Source of the DNA: Deltaproteobacteria bacterium
Lineage (GTDB): Bacteria; Desulfobacterota; DSM-4660; Desulfatiglandales; HGW-15
Assembly (NCBI GenBank): GCA_020342025.1
Contig: CP070840.1
Span: 2,065,852-2,072,901, forward strand
Reading direction: 5' to 3'
DNA length: 7,050 nt
Positions 6,491 to 7,050 of this stretch are shown piece by piece. The notes below the pieces were generated by a model. It was not told where the DNA came from, made no database searches, and saw only the letters and a program-made list of their open reading frames with translations. Numbering within the stretch: position 1 is the first letter of the stretch; each line of letters opens with the position of its first letter. Made by a program: the position numbers and the translations under genes.

Positions 6491-6496
6491 GTCATC

Positions 6497-7050
6497 ATGC
6501 TCTACAAACTCATCTACTTCTTTCAGGCAGACATATCATGGCTGAATGTTTTTCGATACATCACATTCAGGACCGTACTGACCACCCTGACCTCTCTCAT
6601 ACTCTTCTTCTTTCTCGGGGTCTGGGCCATCAATAGACTCCGGGCCATGCAGGTGGGACAGTATGTTAGAGATGACGGCCCCCCCAATCATATCAACAAG
6701 GTGGGCACACCGACCATGGGGGGTTGTCTTCTTCTCCCCGTCATCATGGCATCCACGCTCTTTTGGGCTGAACCGAAAAATCTTTATGTCTGGCTGGTCA
6801 TGTTTGTCATCGTCTGTTTCGGTCTCATAGGATTTGTGGACGATTACCTTAAGACCATTCGGAAGAGCAGCCGCGGACTGAACATCAAGACCAAATTTGC
6901 CCTGCAAGTCCTTGTGGCACTGGTCGTAGCCCTTGTCTTACATCTTTACCCAGGTTTTGACTCACGCTTAAATGTCCCCTTTTTTAAGACGATCACGCCG
7001 GACCTGGGGTGGGCATATGTCCCCTTGGCCGTATTCATTATCGTAGGGGC
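6497..7050 (+). CDS. mraY: Phospho-N-acetylmuramoyl-pentapeptide-transferase MraY, 3'-truncated by the window edge
   Basis: MraY is an integral inner-membrane enzyme. It transfers phospho-MurNAc-pentapeptide from UDP to undecaprenyl phosphate, making lipid I and releasing UMP. The window holds 184 codons plus two bases, about half of the usual 360 residues, and the frame runs open off the end. Visible are FRYITFRT (residues 19-26) and a first hydrophobic span at about 26-45. The family signature follows: VGQYVRDDGPPNH, then KVGTPTMGG at 68-76. A further hydrophobic span precedes FVDDYLK at 113-119. Asp115 and Asp116 are the Mg-binding/catalytic aspartates and fall at the same numbers as in E. 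coli MraY. GLNIKTKFALQ is the next conserved stretch. The start is supported by AAGAGG at 6485-6490. The third catalytic Asp and the C-terminal half lie beyond the window. Confidence 0.96.
   Translation, partial: MLYKLIYFFQADISWLNVFRYITFRTVLTTLTSLILFFFLGVWAINRLRAMQVGQYVRDDGPPNHINKVGTPTMGGCLLLPVIMASTLFWAEPKNLYVWLVMFVIVCFGLIGFVDDYLKTIRKSSRGLNIKTKFALQVLVALVVALVLHLYPGFDSRLNVPFFKTITPDLGWAYVPLAVFIIVG

Overview
This window is the middle of a bacterial division and cell-wall (dcw) cluster. All genes lie on the + strand, in the order rsmH (5' end missing), ftsL, ftsI, murE, murF, mraY (3' end missing). The order is the classical one. The sequence looks like a Gram-negative deltaproteobacterium in the broad sense (Desulfobacterota or similar). 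This rests on three things: a MurE with the DNPR signature of meso-diaminopimelate addition, an FtsI ending in a single PASTA domain, and an FtsL of the short 'TQIGYDLSRL...' type. It also rests on short-period intergenic repeats of a kind I associate with that group. The assignment is inference; no rRNA or species marker is present.

Layout: 1-795 is the 16S rRNA methyltransferase RsmH without roughly its first 50 residues. 797-1162 is FtsL. 1159-3117 is the septal transpeptidase FtsI, overlapping ftsL by ATGA. 3118-3339 is a spacer holding an imperfect inverted repeat built of 8-bp units. 3340-4857 is MurE. 4858-5056 is a second spacer, bounded by inverted arms built of 7-bp units that reach into the murE stop and the murF start. 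5057-6478 is MurF. 6497-7050 is the first half of MraY.

The genes form one pathway. MurE adds the third residue (meso-DAP) to UDP-MurNAc-dipeptide in the cytoplasm, and MurF adds D-Ala-D-Ala. MraY transfers the finished phospho-MurNAc-pentapeptide to undecaprenyl phosphate (lipid I). FtsI cross-links the peptidoglycan at the septum, and FtsL is part of the complex that activates it. RsmH is the customary ribosome-modifying member at the front of the cluster.

The coding part is conventional and no new enzyme system was found. What is unusual lies in the two spacers, which interrupt an otherwise tightly packed operon. Both have the same design: short iterated repeats at each end in opposite orientation. 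In the second spacer the repeats create a relay of five-codon reading frames that ends at the murF start codon.
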